64,000 nt of DNA, taken from Sutcliffiella horikoshii. GTDB lineage: Bacteria; Bacillota; Bacilli; Bacillales; Bacillaceae_I. The position numbers were made by a program, and so were the translations under genes. Below are positions 16,807 to 26,189 of the stretch, in pieces. The stretch's first letter is position 1; each line of letters starts with the position of its first letter. Location of the stretch: the NCBI RefSeq assembly GCF_019931755.1, contig NZ_CP082918.1, positions 848,001-912,000 of the forward strand, given 5' to 3'. The notes under the pieces are model-generated. The model saw nothing but the letters and a program-made list of their open reading frames with translations. It was not told the DNA's origin and did no database searches.

Positions 16807-17907
16807 TTGCGTAATACAATACAACAATTCCGCGGCTTTGATTTGTTTGCCTTTACGTTTTCATCCACCATTACTTTGGGAGTAGCTTTTTTACCGTATG
16901 TAGCAGATGGGGAAATCAGGAGTGCTTGGTTAAAGCTAATCATAACGTCCATTCCCTTTCTTTTTCAGGTCTGGCTAATATCTAAATACTTCCGATTATA
17001 CAATAATATGGATTTCTTCAAGGTATTTAAAAATCATGCCGGCCCTTTCATATATTTCACCATAATGGCTTACTTGATAATCAGTTCCATTTTTAGCACG
17101 ATGAAAGTAACACAGGATCTGACTTTTCTAGTAAGGACATTTATGTTAAAAACCACCCCTACATTTTTTATTATTTTACCTTTCATCATACTTATCTCTA
17201 TTGCAGTTCATTATGGATTATTGACAATCGTTAGGTTTGTTTCTTTCTTTGTTGTTGCAGAAATAATACTGCTTTCGACATTTTTGACTTGGGGATTTTT
17301 TGGTGGATATTTCGATTGGATCTTTATTCCACCTGTTATGAATGTTGACTTATCTGTTTTTCTAAATAGTTCTATTTCAGATGCTGCACGGTACGGGGGA
17401 ATAGTTACTCTCCTTGGGTTTATCCAATATGTAAAACGGGGGGAAAAGACCTTTCGTGCCATGAGTACAGGATTATTATGTGTCATGCTGGTATATGTAT
17501 CCTTGAGCTTGGTTGTATTAGGAGTGTTTGGATATGAAGAAGCAATCCATCTTATATCACCAATCATTACGTTGGTTCAATCAATTACACCTAGTACTGG
17601 TCTGTTAGAAAGGATGGATCTCTTGTTTTTGGGGTTTTGGATCATCTCTTTTATAAAAGTTTCTTGTATCCTTTTTTGGTTTTCGATTCATTTATTAGAG
17701 CAACTATTACCAAAAATAAAAAGAGGAATTTTAATTGTCTGCATTACCCCTTTATTTTTTATTTATGCGAATTGGGTCCCTTTTCAATTTATTGAAGGAT
17801 GGCATGCTTATAATATCAATGTCTTAGTAGCTTCTTTGCTAGTCCCCTGTCTGCTATTAATCTTTGTCATACTAAGACACCGTAACTCTCGGGGGATGGT
17901 TTCATGA
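16807..17907 (+). CDS. GerB-family germination permease-like subunit
   Basis: The 366-residue protein has about 10 TM helices and belongs to the APC-superfamily spore germination permease family (GerB). In GerA-type receptors this subunit binds the germinant. It starts with TTG after GGAGGAGG, 16 bp behind the A subunit, and overlaps the C subunit by 4 bp. Membrane-embedded throughout. Confidence 0.92.
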   Translation: MRNTIQQFRGFDLFAFTFSSTITLGVAFLPYVADGEIRSAWLKLIITSIPFLFQVWLISKYFRLYNNMDFFKVFKNHAGPFIYFTIMAYLIISSIFSTMKVTQDLTFLVRTFMLKTTPTFFIILPFIILISIAVHYGLLTIVRFVSFFVVAEIILLSTFLTWGFFGGYFDWIFIPPVMNVDLSVFLNSSISDAARYGGIVTLLGFIQYVKRGEKTFRAMSTGLLCVMLVYVSLSLVVLGVFGYEEAIHLISPIITLVQSITPSTGLLERMDLLFLGFWIISFIKVSCILFWFSIHLLEQLLPKIKRGILIVCITPLFFIYANWVPFQFIEGWHAYNINVLVASLLVPCLLLIFVILRHRNSRGMVS

Positions 17908-19073
17908 TGGGAAAAAAGATACGATATTTGCCGTTACTGCTAGTGTTGTGTTTAAGTGGTTGCAATGATATGCGTGAAATTGACCAAAGAGGGATGGTAT
18001 TAGGAATATCTATTGATCAAGGAGAGGAAAAAAAATATAAAGTTAGCATCCAGTTACCTATTCTGGGGAAAAGTCAAAACGGAGGGGGAGGTCCTGCGAA
18101 GTCCGGAGAATTTGAGGTGTTATGGAGTGAAGGGGATACAGTATGGGAAGCACTTACTAATTTGGAATCAAAGACGCCGAATGTATTATTTTTTGGACAT
18201 CTAAAGGTTATTGTAATTTCAGAGAAAATTGCGGCATCTAGTATCAACGGTTCATTGGATTTGGTGGACAGAATTCCTGATATAGGGAACAAGGTCTTCC
18301 TTATAATAAGCAAGGATGAAGAGGCTAGCAAGTTTTTAAAATCAGAGTCCTCTCTCATAAAGTTACCGGCCCTGTATGTTAACCGATTCTTCCGGGCTGA
18401 TAAAAAACTTTCTCGAACGCAGCCAATTAAAGTTTTCCAGTATAGACGGGATCGAAACACGGTATCTTCAGCGGCAGTTATTCCCTTTGCAAAAACAATT
18501 GACAGTGAAATTATTATTGAAGATATGGGAGTATTAAAAGAGGATGCATTAGTAGAAATCTTGGAAGGGAATGAAGTAGCAGCAAGTCAGCTGATAAAAG
18601 GCGAGAAAGTGGAAGAAATGAATTATATCACCCAAATAGAATCAAAAGGAAAAAACGTATCTGTTTCTTTATCTAGAATGATGTTAGAAAGTAAAGTGAA
18701 TTTAGAAATGGTAACTCAGGTAACCTTTGATATTCATGTGAAGGGTGAAGGGAACCTTGTTGAGCTTTCTGCTGGTGAAACATCCAAAGACTTTATTGAA
18801 AAGCTCGAAGCTAAATTGAATCAAGAGATAAAAACGGATATTGAACAAACGATAGAGAAAATGAAGAACGCAAATGTGGAACCATGGTTGTTGGGGCAGA
18901 GGATATGGATAAAGGATCAAACCTTTTTTGAAACGTTAAAGTGGAAGGAAAAAGGGTTTAAAGAAGCATTATTTACTGTAAATGTGGACATTCAGATAGA
19001 CACAACAGGACAAAAAGGGTTATTCAATAAATCGCCTATTTATCAGAAGTCAACTAGAAATGATGGGGAGTAA
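17904..19073 (+). CDS. GerC-family germination lipoprotein
   Basis: The 389-residue lipoprotein has a short signal with lipobox LCLSGC and then NDMREIDQRGMVLGISID, the classic Ger(x)C N-terminal motif. The C-terminal domain includes ELSAGETSKDFIEKLEAKLNQ and WLLGQRIW, typical of the family. It is anchored to the outer face of the inner spore membrane and completes the receptor. It overlaps gerB (ATGATG), so the operon is tightly coupled. Confidence 0.93.
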   Translation: MMGKKIRYLPLLLVLCLSGCNDMREIDQRGMVLGISIDQGEEKKYKVSIQLPILGKSQNGGGGPAKSGEFEVLWSEGDTVWEALTNLESKTPNVLFFGHLKVIVISEKIAASSINGSLDLVDRIPDIGNKVFLIISKDEEASKFLKSESSLIKLPALYVNRFFRADKKLSRTQPIKVFQYRRDRNTVSSAAVIPFAKTIDSEIIIEDMGVLKEDALVEILEGNEVAASQLIKGEKVEEMNYITQIESKGKNVSVSLSRMMLESKVNLEMVTQVTFDIHVKGEGNLVELSAGETSKDFIEKLEAKLNQEIKTDIEQTIEKMKNANVEPWLLGQRIWIKDQTFFETLKWKEKGFKEALFTVNVDIQIDTTGQKGLFNKSPIYQKSTRNDGE

Positions 19074-19167
19074 GAATGGAAAATACGTGTATAAATATTT
19101 TTTCACGCACAACGGGTTAAACTAAATAAAAATTAGTATAAAAAATCTTATACACAAAGGACACATC

Positions 19168-19641
19168 ATGATTGGATTAATTTTAGCTATCCTCATATTT
19201 AATGGAATTGCATGGAAAGTAGATAAAAAACTATCTCGAAATCAAATGGTTCATATTTGGTTTTTTACGATTGCCTTTCAGCAAACACATGATTTCATTG
19301 TGGAATTTAAATTGGGGGGATACTGGTATTTTAATCCCGGGGTTGATTGGGCAGGGCTCTTGGCTCATACAATATTAATCGCTCCCGTAAATATCTTGTT
19401 CCTGAATTTTTTCCCTTTTAGGAACAATTTCTATAAAAAATTTCTTTATTTTATTGCGTGGCTTGCCTTTATTATTATTTATGAGATTATTGCTGCTCTA
19501 CCTGAACCATATGGTTATTTTCACTATGGTTGGTGGAAGTTGCAGTATTCAATGGTGGAAGATGTAATATTGCTATTGATTCTATTAGGTTTTTATAAAT
19601 ACATTGTAAGTCTGGAGAAATCCATTGGAGGAATTCAATGA
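19168..19641 (+). CDS. CBO0543-like multi-pass membrane protein
   Basis: The 157-residue protein has about five hydrophobic segments with conserved-looking FQQTHDFIVEFKLGGYWYF and YGYFHYGWWKLQYS. It matches my recollection of the CBO0543 family of Firmicute membrane proteins, whose role is unknown. The ribosome site is AAAGGA. It overlaps the next gene by 4 bp. Confidence 0.65.
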   Translation: MIGLILAILIFNGIAWKVDKKLSRNQMVHIWFFTIAFQQTHDFIVEFKLGGYWYFNPGVDWAGLLAHTILIAPVNILFLNFFPFRNNFYKKFLYFIAWLAFIIIYEIIAALPEPYGYFHYGWWKLQYSMVEDVILLLILLGFYKYIVSLEKSIGGIQ

Positions 19642-20480
19642 TCATTTTAGTCACAGGATTTACCGGAAAAGTCGGGAAGGAAGTAGCCAAGAATTTAAAA
19701 GCAAAAGGGTTATCAATTAAGTGTGCAGTGAGGAATGTAGATAGCTTAAAGAGAGAACAGAATTCATATGATTTTGTGTCACTTGATTTTTCAAATCCAG
19801 CCACATTTGATCAAGCTTTAAACGAGATAGATAAAATATTTTTGATTTATCCTCCAGGGGCTGACATCAAGTTTGAAGAATTCTTAAATGTTGCAAAGCA
19901 AAAAAAAGTAAAGCATATTGTTTATTTATCTGTTAAAGATGTACAATTCTTGCCCTTCATCCATCATTATAAGAATGAAAAATTAATTAAAAAATCAGGT
20001 ATTCCATTTACATTCATACGTGCCGGATATTTTATGCAAAATCTAAATGACTTTCTAGGTGCAGAACTGAGAGAGAATCGGCGAATATTCGTACCTGCTG
20101 GGAAAGGTAAGACGAGCTTTGTGGATACTAGGGATCTTGCCGAAGTTGCTTCCATAGCATTTCAAAATACGGAAGATCATCAAAATAAAAAGTATGTCAT
20201 CACAGGTGATGAAGCATTGGACTTTTATGAAGTGGCTGAAATGATGACTGATGTGATGCATGTAGATATTCACTATACTAATCCTTCTGTGAAAGAATTT
20301 AGAGAATGTATGCTGAAAAAAGGTGCAAAGGAACAATTTATTAATGTGGTCGTAGGTATTCATTTCCCAACTAAACTTGGATTGGCGAAAGGGATTACCA
20401 AAGAGTATGAAAAACTAACAAAAATGAAGCCCAGGAAAATGAAGGACTACATAATGGACTACCAAGAGGAATGGTTATAA
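19638..20480 (+). CDS. NmrA-type NAD(P)-binding oxidoreductase/epimerase
   Basis: The 280-residue Rossmann-fold protein of the atypical SDR (NmrA/HSCARG) group carries the dinucleotide motif VTGFTGKVGKEV at the N-terminus. Downstream are HIVYLSVKDV, GIPFTFIRAGYFMQNL and the substrate-side segment YVITGDEALDFYEVAEMM. No Tyr-Lys catalytic pair typical of classical SDRs is evident, as in NmrA proteins that sense or use NAD(P). It is translationally coupled to the CBO0543-like gene. Confidence 0.85.
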   Translation: MIILVTGFTGKVGKEVAKNLKAKGLSIKCAVRNVDSLKREQNSYDFVSLDFSNPATFDQALNEIDKIFLIYPPGADIKFEEFLNVAKQKKVKHIVYLSVKDVQFLPFIHHYKNEKLIKKSGIPFTFIRAGYFMQNLNDFLGAELRENRRIFVPAGKGKTSFVDTRDLAEVASIAFQNTEDHQNKKYVITGDEALDFYEVAEMMTDVMHVDIHYTNPSVKEFRECMLKKGAKEQFINVVVGIHFPTKLGLAKGITKEYEKLTKMKPRKMKDYIMDYQEEWL

Positions 20481-20532
20481 GGCGCTGAGACTGTTTTCTT
20501 TTCATGTGGATAGTACATAGAACCACTAGAAC

Positions 20533-20563
20533 AAAGAGTAAGACACCAGTTGCCTTACTCTTT
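20533..20563. terminator. Bidirectional terminator
   Basis: Perfect 10-bp arms AAAGAGTAAG and CTTACTCTTT around an 11-base loop between the convergent NmrA-like and flavoprotein genes. Confidence 0.8.
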
Positions 20564-20566
20564 GAA

Positions 20567-21997
20567 TTATCTAAACCACCTAATGTACCTCTCCATCACT
20601 TTAGGTAGGAAACCTTCAAATAGCTTCTTCCTCCAATAGGCATCTGCTGTACGTTGAACAGCTGCGCTATGATTTGGATACGGATGAATGACATTTGATA
20701 TGCTACCGAGCTTCTTTTTAAACTGTTTGGAAAACACCGCCTCTTGCATCCAGTCCCCGGCATGATTTCCAATGGCATGGGCTCCTATGATATGACCTTT
20801 CTTATCCGTGATAATTTTTACAAAACCAGTTGTCTGGTGATCTGTTACGAATCGATCGACTTCGGAAAGGTCCACCTTATAGGCATCATAGTCTAATCCT
20901 TGTTCTTTTGCTTCTCCTTCGGTTAAACCTAAATGAAATACTTCTGGTGAAGTGTAGGTGACCCATGGAACATTGGAATAATCTATTTTTCTTCTTAATC
21001 CTATAAGTGCGTTTTGGACGACTAGCTTGCCCTCCATGCCGGCTACATGAGTAAAAGGTAATGTTCCGTTAACATCACCTACAGCATAGATGTGAGGGAT
21101 GTTTGTTTGCAAGCGTGCATTCACTTTTATATGTCCGCGCTCATCTGTTTGAACATTGGCCTTATCTAATTGAAGTTTGTCAGAATTAGGGGTTCTTCCT
21201 GTTGCAACCAGTATTTCATCCACTTCCATAGAGATTTCCTGCTCTACTGGTTCCACCGTTAAATGAACAACTTTCCCGTTTGGTCCAGATTCAATAGAAT
21301 TGACGTTAGCATTATAGAGTAGCTTCATCTCTTTAGAAAGAACATCTTTCATGAGTTGCTGAACTTCCTCATCCTCTTTTACTAGTACACAATCAGACTT
21401 CTCGACAACCGTCACTTCACTTCCTAGTCTCGCCATCGCCTGAGCCATTTCAATTCCAATCGGACCACCGCCTAACACTAATAGCCTTTTTGGTAATTTG
21501 GATAAAGAAAAGATGGTTTCATTTGTGATAAATCCATTTTCTTTCAAACCGGGAATTGATGGAACAAACGGTCTTGAACCAGTAGAAATTACAATTCTCT
21601 TCCCATAAATAATTTCTCCATTATTAATAACCACTTCATTCTTGGAGTTAAAAGCCCCCATTCCTATATAAACATCCACTCCTAGTTTTCGGAACCGATC
21701 CGCATCATCATGCACTTGAATATGTTCAATGGCTTCCTTCACTTTATTCATGACAGCTTCCATTTGAATATTCTCTGAAACGTGAACACCGAATTCCTCA
21801 AGGGAACGTGCGCTTTTAACGCGGTTTGCAATCTCAATTAAAGCTTTGGATGGAACGCAACCGAAATGTAAACAGTCACCGCCAGGCTGTTCTTCCTTTT
21901 CTATTAACGCAACTTTTCCTCCTAAAGAAGCAGCGCCGGCGGCTACTGTTAATCCTCCGGCTCCTCCTCCAATGACAATGAGGTCATACTTTTTCAT
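20567..21997 (-). CDS. FAD pyridine nucleotide-disulfide oxidoreductase (mercuric/lipoamide-reductase-like)
   Basis: The 476-residue flavoprotein has the FAD motif GGGAGGLTVAAGAA, redox pair Cys42 and Cys47 in GGDCLHFGCVPSK, the NAD(P) motif GGGPIGIEMAQAM, ATGRTP, YAVGDVNG, and the dimerisation-domain motif HPYPNHSAAVQ with an active-site His. It lacks the MerA N-terminal heavy-metal domain and the C-terminal Cys pair, so it is not a true mercuric reductase. ATG 21997 follows AGAGGTGA; an in-frame GTG at 22009 is weaker. Its ribosome site overlaps the stop of the TVP38-type gene, so the two are coupled; the same pairing occurs in other bacteria. Substrate unknown. Confidence 0.88.
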   Translation of the reverse strand: MKKYDLIVIGGGAGGLTVAAGAASLGGKVALIEKEEQPGGDCLHFGCVPSKALIEIANRVKSARSLEEFGVHVSENIQMEAVMNKVKEAIEHIQVHDDADRFRKLGVDVYIGMGAFNSKNEVVINNGEIIYGKRIVISTGSRPFVPSIPGLKENGFITNETIFSLSKLPKRLLVLGGGPIGIEMAQAMARLGSEVTVVEKSDCVLVKEDEEVQQLMKDVLSKEMKLLYNANVNSIESGPNGKVVHLTVEPVEQEISMEVDEILVATGRTPNSDKLQLDKANVQTDERGHIKVNARLQTNIPHIYAVGDVNGTLPFTHVAGMEGKLVVQNALIGLRRKIDYSNVPWVTYTSPEVFHLGLTEGEAKEQGLDYDAYKVDLSEVDRFVTDHQTTGFVKIITDKKGHIIGAHAIGNHAGDWMQEAVFSKQFKKKLGSISNVIHPYPNHSAAVQRTADAYWRKKLFEGFLPKVMERYIRWFR

Positions 21998-22005
21998 AAA
22001 AACCT

Positions 22006-22674
22006 TCACCTCTTTTCTTCGGTTTTCGCAAATCCTAATTTAGAACGGACTTTTTTACTTAATATAAGCGGAAGAACACTTATCAGAATAAAAACGACAA
22101 CTGCAAAAATAATGACCGATTTATTATCGCCGACAAAACTGGATCCCAGAAAATTGTAAGCAAAAGTACCTGGAATGATCCCAATTACTGTAGCCAAAAC
22201 AAAATGCGACAGCTTCACCTTGGAAAGCCCCGCCAGGTAACTTATTAGGTCAAAATTGAACAAAGGTATTAAACGAAGAAGAAGCACATAGAAAAATCCA
22301 TTGACCTCCATTTGCGATTGAATCTTTTGTACTCTCACGTTTGAAGTTTTCTTCTGCGTTATATTTTTTCCGAATTTCTTCGCAACAAGGAAAGATACGA
22401 TTGCTCCTAATGTCGCCCCAATGATGGTATAAACCGTTCCCCATAAAACCCCAAAAGCAAGTCCGGCAGCTAAAGAGAGAATAGATGCTGGAAATAAGAT
22501 GAGTGGTCGAATCGTATATAGAACAACGTAGATGATCGGTGAAAAGATACCGAAGGATAGAATCCATTTCCGAATTCCTTCTGGGCTGATATTTAGATAG
22601 TTGTGATTGATGTATAACAAGGAACCTACTATTATAGCTAGCAGTATTCCTTTAATCCAATTCTTTTTCATCAT
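22006..22674 (-). CDS. TVP38/TMEM64 family membrane protein
   Basis: The 222-residue SNARE-associated/DedA-like membrane protein shows the central motif FGVLWGTVYTIIGATLGA with FLVAKKFG and later LRLIPLFNFDLISYLAGLS. These proteins are predicted membrane transporters or scramblases. It is upstream of the flavoprotein reductase and shares its transcript. It starts at ATG 22674 after GGAAGGG. Confidence 0.88.
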   Translation of the reverse strand: MMKKNWIKGILLAIIVGSLLYINHNYLNISPEGIRKWILSFGIFSPIIYVVLYTIRPLILFPASILSLAAGLAFGVLWGTVYTIIGATLGAIVSFLVAKKFGKNITQKKTSNVRVQKIQSQMEVNGFFYVLLLRLIPLFNFDLISYLAGLSKVKLSHFVLATVIGIIPGTFAYNFLGSSFVGDNKSVIIFAVVVFILISVLPLILSKKVRSKLGFAKTEEKR

Positions 22675-22764
22675 GAAACCCTTCCTTCCGGTATCAACTT
22701 ATCTTCTATTATTAACCCAACAGCACATCAATGAGCAACAAATAAGGTGCAGGAATTAGTTTTA

Positions 22765-23637
22765 TCATGATATTGAATACTTCCTATTTCCAACTACAAT
22801 CCCGCCTAAAATAAGCACAACCCCAGCCCATTGATACATACTGATATGTTCGGATAATACAAATGCCGACATGATTACAGCGACAGGAAGTTCAGAGGCT
22901 GTAAGGATTGTTCCTAGGCTTGGTCCCACATGAGGCATTCCAATGGAAAAGAGTAATGGGGGCAGCACCACACCAAATATACCTAGAATTAACCCATAAG
23001 GAGCGATTCCCATTACAGTTGGTAGCTCGACTAAAAATACTGGGGGAAACAAGATAAAAGTAATAAGCAAGCCACCGGTGGAAAGAAGGGCACTTTTTTG
23101 AATCGCAGGGATTTCTTTGCCAATGATCCCACTCAAAAAAATAAAGATAGAAAAAGTAAAAGCAGAAAGTATTCCCCAAATTACACCTTGCCATGAAATG
23201 GATTCAATACTTTCTCCCAACAATCCGGCTGCCAAAACGGATCCAGAAAGTAAGATTACAATCGATACAATCTTACCTGATGAAGGAAGCTTTTTATAAA
23301 AAATCCACTCAATCAATGTGCCAATCCAAATAAATTGAAACAAACAAATGATAGCGAGGGAAGCTTCAAGCGTTTGCAAGGATTGGTAGTAAAGCAATCC
23401 TGTTAGGCCCATCGGTATCCCTGCTAACACAAGCTTCAATGTTTGCATGACATGTAATTTTTTCTTTCGGATAAATAAAGAAACAATCCAAATAATGATC
23501 GTACCAACTAACACCTGACTGCCTGTTACCTCACTCATGGAATAACCGGCAGCATAAGCAAGCTTCACGAATGTAGATAAAATCCCAAGGCAGCAGCCTC
23601 CTAAAAATACCATCAACGCATAATGCCAAGTCTTCAT
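22765..23637 (-). CDS. EamA/DMT-family transporter
   Basis: The 290-residue permease of the drug/metabolite transporter superfamily has ten predicted TM helices in two EamA repeats. It starts after GAAGAAGGT-like sequence at 23637. Expression is probably controlled by the attenuator in its leader, since a sigma-A promoter, a 33-codon leader ORF and an intrinsic terminator precede it. The substrate is unknown; amino acids, nucleosides or drugs are typical for the family. Confidence 0.88.
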   Translation of the reverse strand: MKTWHYALMVFLGGCCLGILSTFVKLAYAAGYSMSEVTGSQVLVGTIIIWIVSLFIRKKKLHVMQTLKLVLAGIPMGLTGLLYYQSLQTLEASLAIICLFQFIWIGTLIEWIFYKKLPSSGKIVSIVILLSGSVLAAGLLGESIESISWQGVIWGILSAFTFSIFIFLSGIIGKEIPAIQKSALLSTGGLLITFILFPPVFLVELPTVMGIAPYGLILGIFGVVLPPLLFSIGMPHVGPSLGTILTASELPVAVIMSAFVLSEHISMYQWAGVVLILGGIVVGNRKYSIS

Positions 23638-23652
23638 ATAATTTACCTTCTT

Positions 23653-23754
23653 TCAATGATTTGTTTGAAGAAAATACAAAAAAGCCACACAACTGTCAGA
23701 AGACAGTCGTGTGGCGAAAATAGAGTGATCTCTAGAAAAATCCACAAGAAACAT
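23653..23754 (-). CDS. Possible 33-residue leader peptide of the EamA attenuator
   Basis: An ATG at 23754 opens a 33-codon frame through the whole terminator hairpin, with its TGA at 23653-23655, just before the EamA ribosome site. The peptide begins MFLVDFSRDHSIFATRL. No strong Shine-Dalgarno lies upstream. Ribosome position on it could decide whether the stem at 23684-23715 forms. Translation is unproven. Confidence 0.4.
   Translation of the reverse strand: MFLVDFSRDHSIFATRLSSDSCVAFLYFLQTNH
23684..23715 (-). terminator. Attenuator-type terminator in the EamA leader
   Basis: A 14-bp stem GCCACACGACTGTC / GACAGTTGTGTGGC (minus strand, one G-U pair) with a 4-base loop is followed by TTTTTTGTATTTT. 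It lies between the predicted promoter and the EamA start codon, with no other minus-strand gene for it to end, so it most likely works as an attenuator. Confidence 0.75.
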
Positions 23755-23778
23755 TTTATTATTAAATTTACAAACCAA

Positions 23779-23807
23779 ATTATACTGAAATAATCCCTCC
23801 TTTTCAA
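23779..23807 (-). promoter_or_regulatory. Predicted sigma-A promoter of the EamA leader
   Basis: TTGAAA (23807-23802), 17-bp spacer, consensus TATAAT (23784-23779) on the minus strand. Transcription would start near 23772, about 135 bases before the EamA start. Confidence 0.75.
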
Positions 23808-23899
23808 TAAGAAATTTCACTGCCAGCACAACACATTAAAAGTTGTGTTTCCATCAATTTAGGAGCAGAGTTGGTAGTAACAGGAGAGGGGACGGAAAA

Positions 23900-24103
23900 A
23901 TGAACTTTAAAAATTCCATATCAGATACAAAGTTGAAAATGGTCCAATTGGAAAGAGAACTGACAAGGCTGGAAAATCTGAAAAGAGGGGAAGATGTCAA
24001 CACATTACATGACAGATTAGTAAGTATAAACAAGGATATCGATGCGTTGATTCTTGAGGCAAATAAGAAAACAGGAAGAGTTAGTGATGGAATAATGATT
24101 TGA
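23900..24103 (+). CDS. Small coiled-coil protein
   Basis: The 67-residue protein begins at ATG 23900 after GAGAGGGGACGG. It is alpha-helical with heptad-like leucines (KLKMVQLERELTRLENLKRG and SINKDIDALILEANKKTG), suggesting a short coiled coil. No TM or signal. It is divergent from the EamA leader and precedes the cyclase gene by 78 bp. Function unknown. Confidence 0.6.
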   Translation: MNFKNSISDTKLKMVQLERELTRLENLKRGEDVNTLHDRLVSINKDIDALILEANKKTGRVSDGIMI

Positions 24104-24181
24104 AGTAGGTTTTCTGATGGCCTTCTAAATTGTGTAAACGTACATAAGTTTTAATATTACGTGAACATAGTGGAGGGACAT

Positions 24182-26071
24182 ATGAATACGGTAAATAAAA
24201 TATACGAGAAGTTTAAGGATATGATAAGCAGTTTACTCAGCGCACAATCGGATAATGGTGCCTGGAACTTTTGCTTTGAAGGAAGCATCATGACAGATGC
24301 TTATATGATTATCCTAATAAGAACACTTGAAATCACCGATGAGGAAGTATTGGTAAAAGATTTAGTAGAGCGAATAAAGTCAAGGCAATCGCCAAATGGA
24401 GCCTGGAAAGTGTACCCTGATGAGGACAAAGGTAACTTGAGTGCCACAATAGAGGGGTACTTTTCTTTATTGTATTCAGGGTACGTTGCCGAAGAAGCTA
24501 GCTATATGCGAAAGGCGGAGCGCTTCATACGCGAAAATGGAGGACTTGCAAAAAGTGATTGGTTGACCAAAATGATGCTTGCTATAACAGGGCAAATTAT
24601 CTGGCCAAGTACCATAAAAATCATTCCGATTGAAATCATGTTACTTCCAAAGTGGTCCCCCATCACGATTTATCAGCTTGTAGGGTATGCGAGAGCACAC
24701 TGGATTCCGATTCTTATCTGCAGTAATCTGAACATATCGTTTGTTACACCTCAAACCCCTAACATATCACCTCTTCAGGAAAGAATAAGTGATTCTGAAA
24801 ATGAACGGATTTTGGAAGAAATGCAGAATCTAAAACTTTATTTTAAAAATGCCCTAGAAAAACTTTCAGAATCGCCTGAAGTCCTCAAGCAAAAAGCTTT
24901 TATCAAAGCGGAAGACTATATTATCGAGAGAATCGAAGAAAATGGAACCATGTATAGTTATTTCAGTGCAAGTTTCTTTATGGTCTTTGCCCTTCTTGCA
25001 CGAGGTTTCGATAAAAAGCATCCCCTCATCCGTAATGCCTTTAAGGGGATGAAATCCTATCTTTGCAGAAATGCTGACCAAGCTTTTATTCAAAATTCCC
25101 CCTCTACCGTCTGGGACACTGCTCTTCTCACAGCTGCTTTGCAACAGGCTGGAGTCCCTCATCAACATGCTTCCATCATGAAAGCAAACAACTATCTTTT
25201 CTCTAGACAGCATCAGAAATACGGTGATTGGGCCATCAAAAATCCAGACGTTCCTCCAGGCGGATGGGGTTTTTCGGATATCAACACCTTTGTCCCTGAC
25301 ATTGATGACACAACTGCTGCTTTGAGGGCTATCACCCCATCAGCAAGAACTGAGCATCATTTCAAAGAAGCGTGGGACAGGGGAGTCGAGTGGATCCTGT
25401 CCATGCAAAATGATGATGGTGGCTGGTCGGCTTTTGAGAAAAATACGGATAACTATCTTCTGTCTTTACTTCCTTTTAAATATGAAGACAGGGTGCTTTT
25501 TGATCCTTCGACTGCTGATTTAACAGGAAGGACCTTATACTTTTTAGGGGAGTATACAACCATTCCCCAGGAGTCTGAAATTTTTCAAAAAGCAAAAGAG
25601 TGGCTCCAACACAACCAGGAGGCGAACGGGTCGTGGTATGGAAGATGGGGAAATTGTTATATTTATGGGACATGGGCTGCGATAACAGGATTGAAGGCTA
25701 TCGGCGTATCCAATCATGATCCTATAATCAGTCGTACTGTGAAATGGCTTCTTTCCATACAAAATGAGGATGGGGGTTGGGGAGAATCGTGTGCAAGTGA
25801 TATCAACAAGCGCTATATTCCTTTGCATCAAAGTACTCCTTCTCAAACTGCCTGGGCTTTAGATGCGCTCATTTCTGTATCGGAAACTCCAACTCCCAAA
25901 TTAGAATTGGGAATTCAAGCACTATTGAGTTTACTAGAAGCGGATGATTGGAGAAGCACGTATCCTACAGGTGCAGGAATTCCAGGGGGGTACTATATTC
26001 ACTATCACAGCTATAAATATATTTGGCCATTGCAAGCGCTTAGCCACTATAAGAATAAATATGATAGGTGA
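24182..26071 (+). CDS. sqhC: Squalene-hopene / sporulenol-type terpene cyclase
   Basis: This is a class II terpene cyclase of 629 residues, close to the length of Bacillus SqhC (tetraprenyl-beta-curcumene cyclase, which makes the spore lipid sporulenol). The catalytic acid motif DIDDTTA is at residues 373-379, matching DXDD. Several QW-type repeats appear (QNDDGGWSAF, QNEDGGWGES, NQEANGSWYGRWG). The start at 24182 follows GGAGGG. In a spore former the sporulenol role is more likely than hopene synthesis, but no curcumene synthase gene is nearby and the substrate cannot be settled from this sequence. It is monocistronic with a strong terminator. Confidence 0.88.
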   Translation: MNTVNKIYEKFKDMISSLLSAQSDNGAWNFCFEGSIMTDAYMIILIRTLEITDEEVLVKDLVERIKSRQSPNGAWKVYPDEDKGNLSATIEGYFSLLYSGYVAEEASYMRKAERFIRENGGLAKSDWLTKMMLAITGQIIWPSTIKIIPIEIMLLPKWSPITIYQLVGYARAHWIPILICSNLNISFVTPQTPNISPLQERISDSENERILEEMQNLKLYFKNALEKLSESPEVLKQKAFIKAEDYIIERIEENGTMYSYFSASFFMVFALLARGFDKKHPLIRNAFKGMKSYLCRNADQAFIQNSPSTVWDTALLTAALQQAGVPHQHASIMKANNYLFSRQHQKYGDWAIKNPDVPPGGWGFSDINTFVPDIDDTTAALRAITPSARTEHHFKEAWDRGVEWILSMQNDDGGWSAFEKNTDNYLLSLLPFKYEDRVLFDPSTADLTGRTLYFLGEYTTIPQESEIFQKAKEWLQHNQEANGSWYGRWGNCYIYGTWAAITGLKAIGVSNHDPIISRTVKWLLSIQNEDGGWGESCASDINKRYIPLHQSTPSQTAWALDALISVSETPTPKLELGIQALLSLLEADDWRSTYPTGAGIPGGYYIHYHSYKYIWPLQALSHYKNKYDR

Positions 26072-26087
26072 ACAACATGATATTGAA

Positions 26088-26119
26088 AGGTGATTCTAAC
26101 AAACAGAATCACCTTTTTT
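26088..26119 (+). terminator. Terminator after the cyclase gene
   Basis: Perfect 10-bp stem AGGTGATTCT/AGAATCACCT with a 7-base loop and a T run. Confidence 0.85.
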
Positions 26120-26189
26120 CTTTGCTCACACTTTATTCACATTTTTGGAGTAAAATAAGGGTTAGTATTTCTATTTAGGAGTGTTACGG

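Noticed and set aside
16476..16952. 158-residue minus-strand open frame
   Set aside because: Lies across the gerA/gerB junction in antisense with no start signal; the sense genes are certain.
20567..21997. Mercuric reductase (merA)
   Set aside because: Missing the N-terminal metal-binding domain and C-terminal Cys pair, and there are no mer genes nearby.
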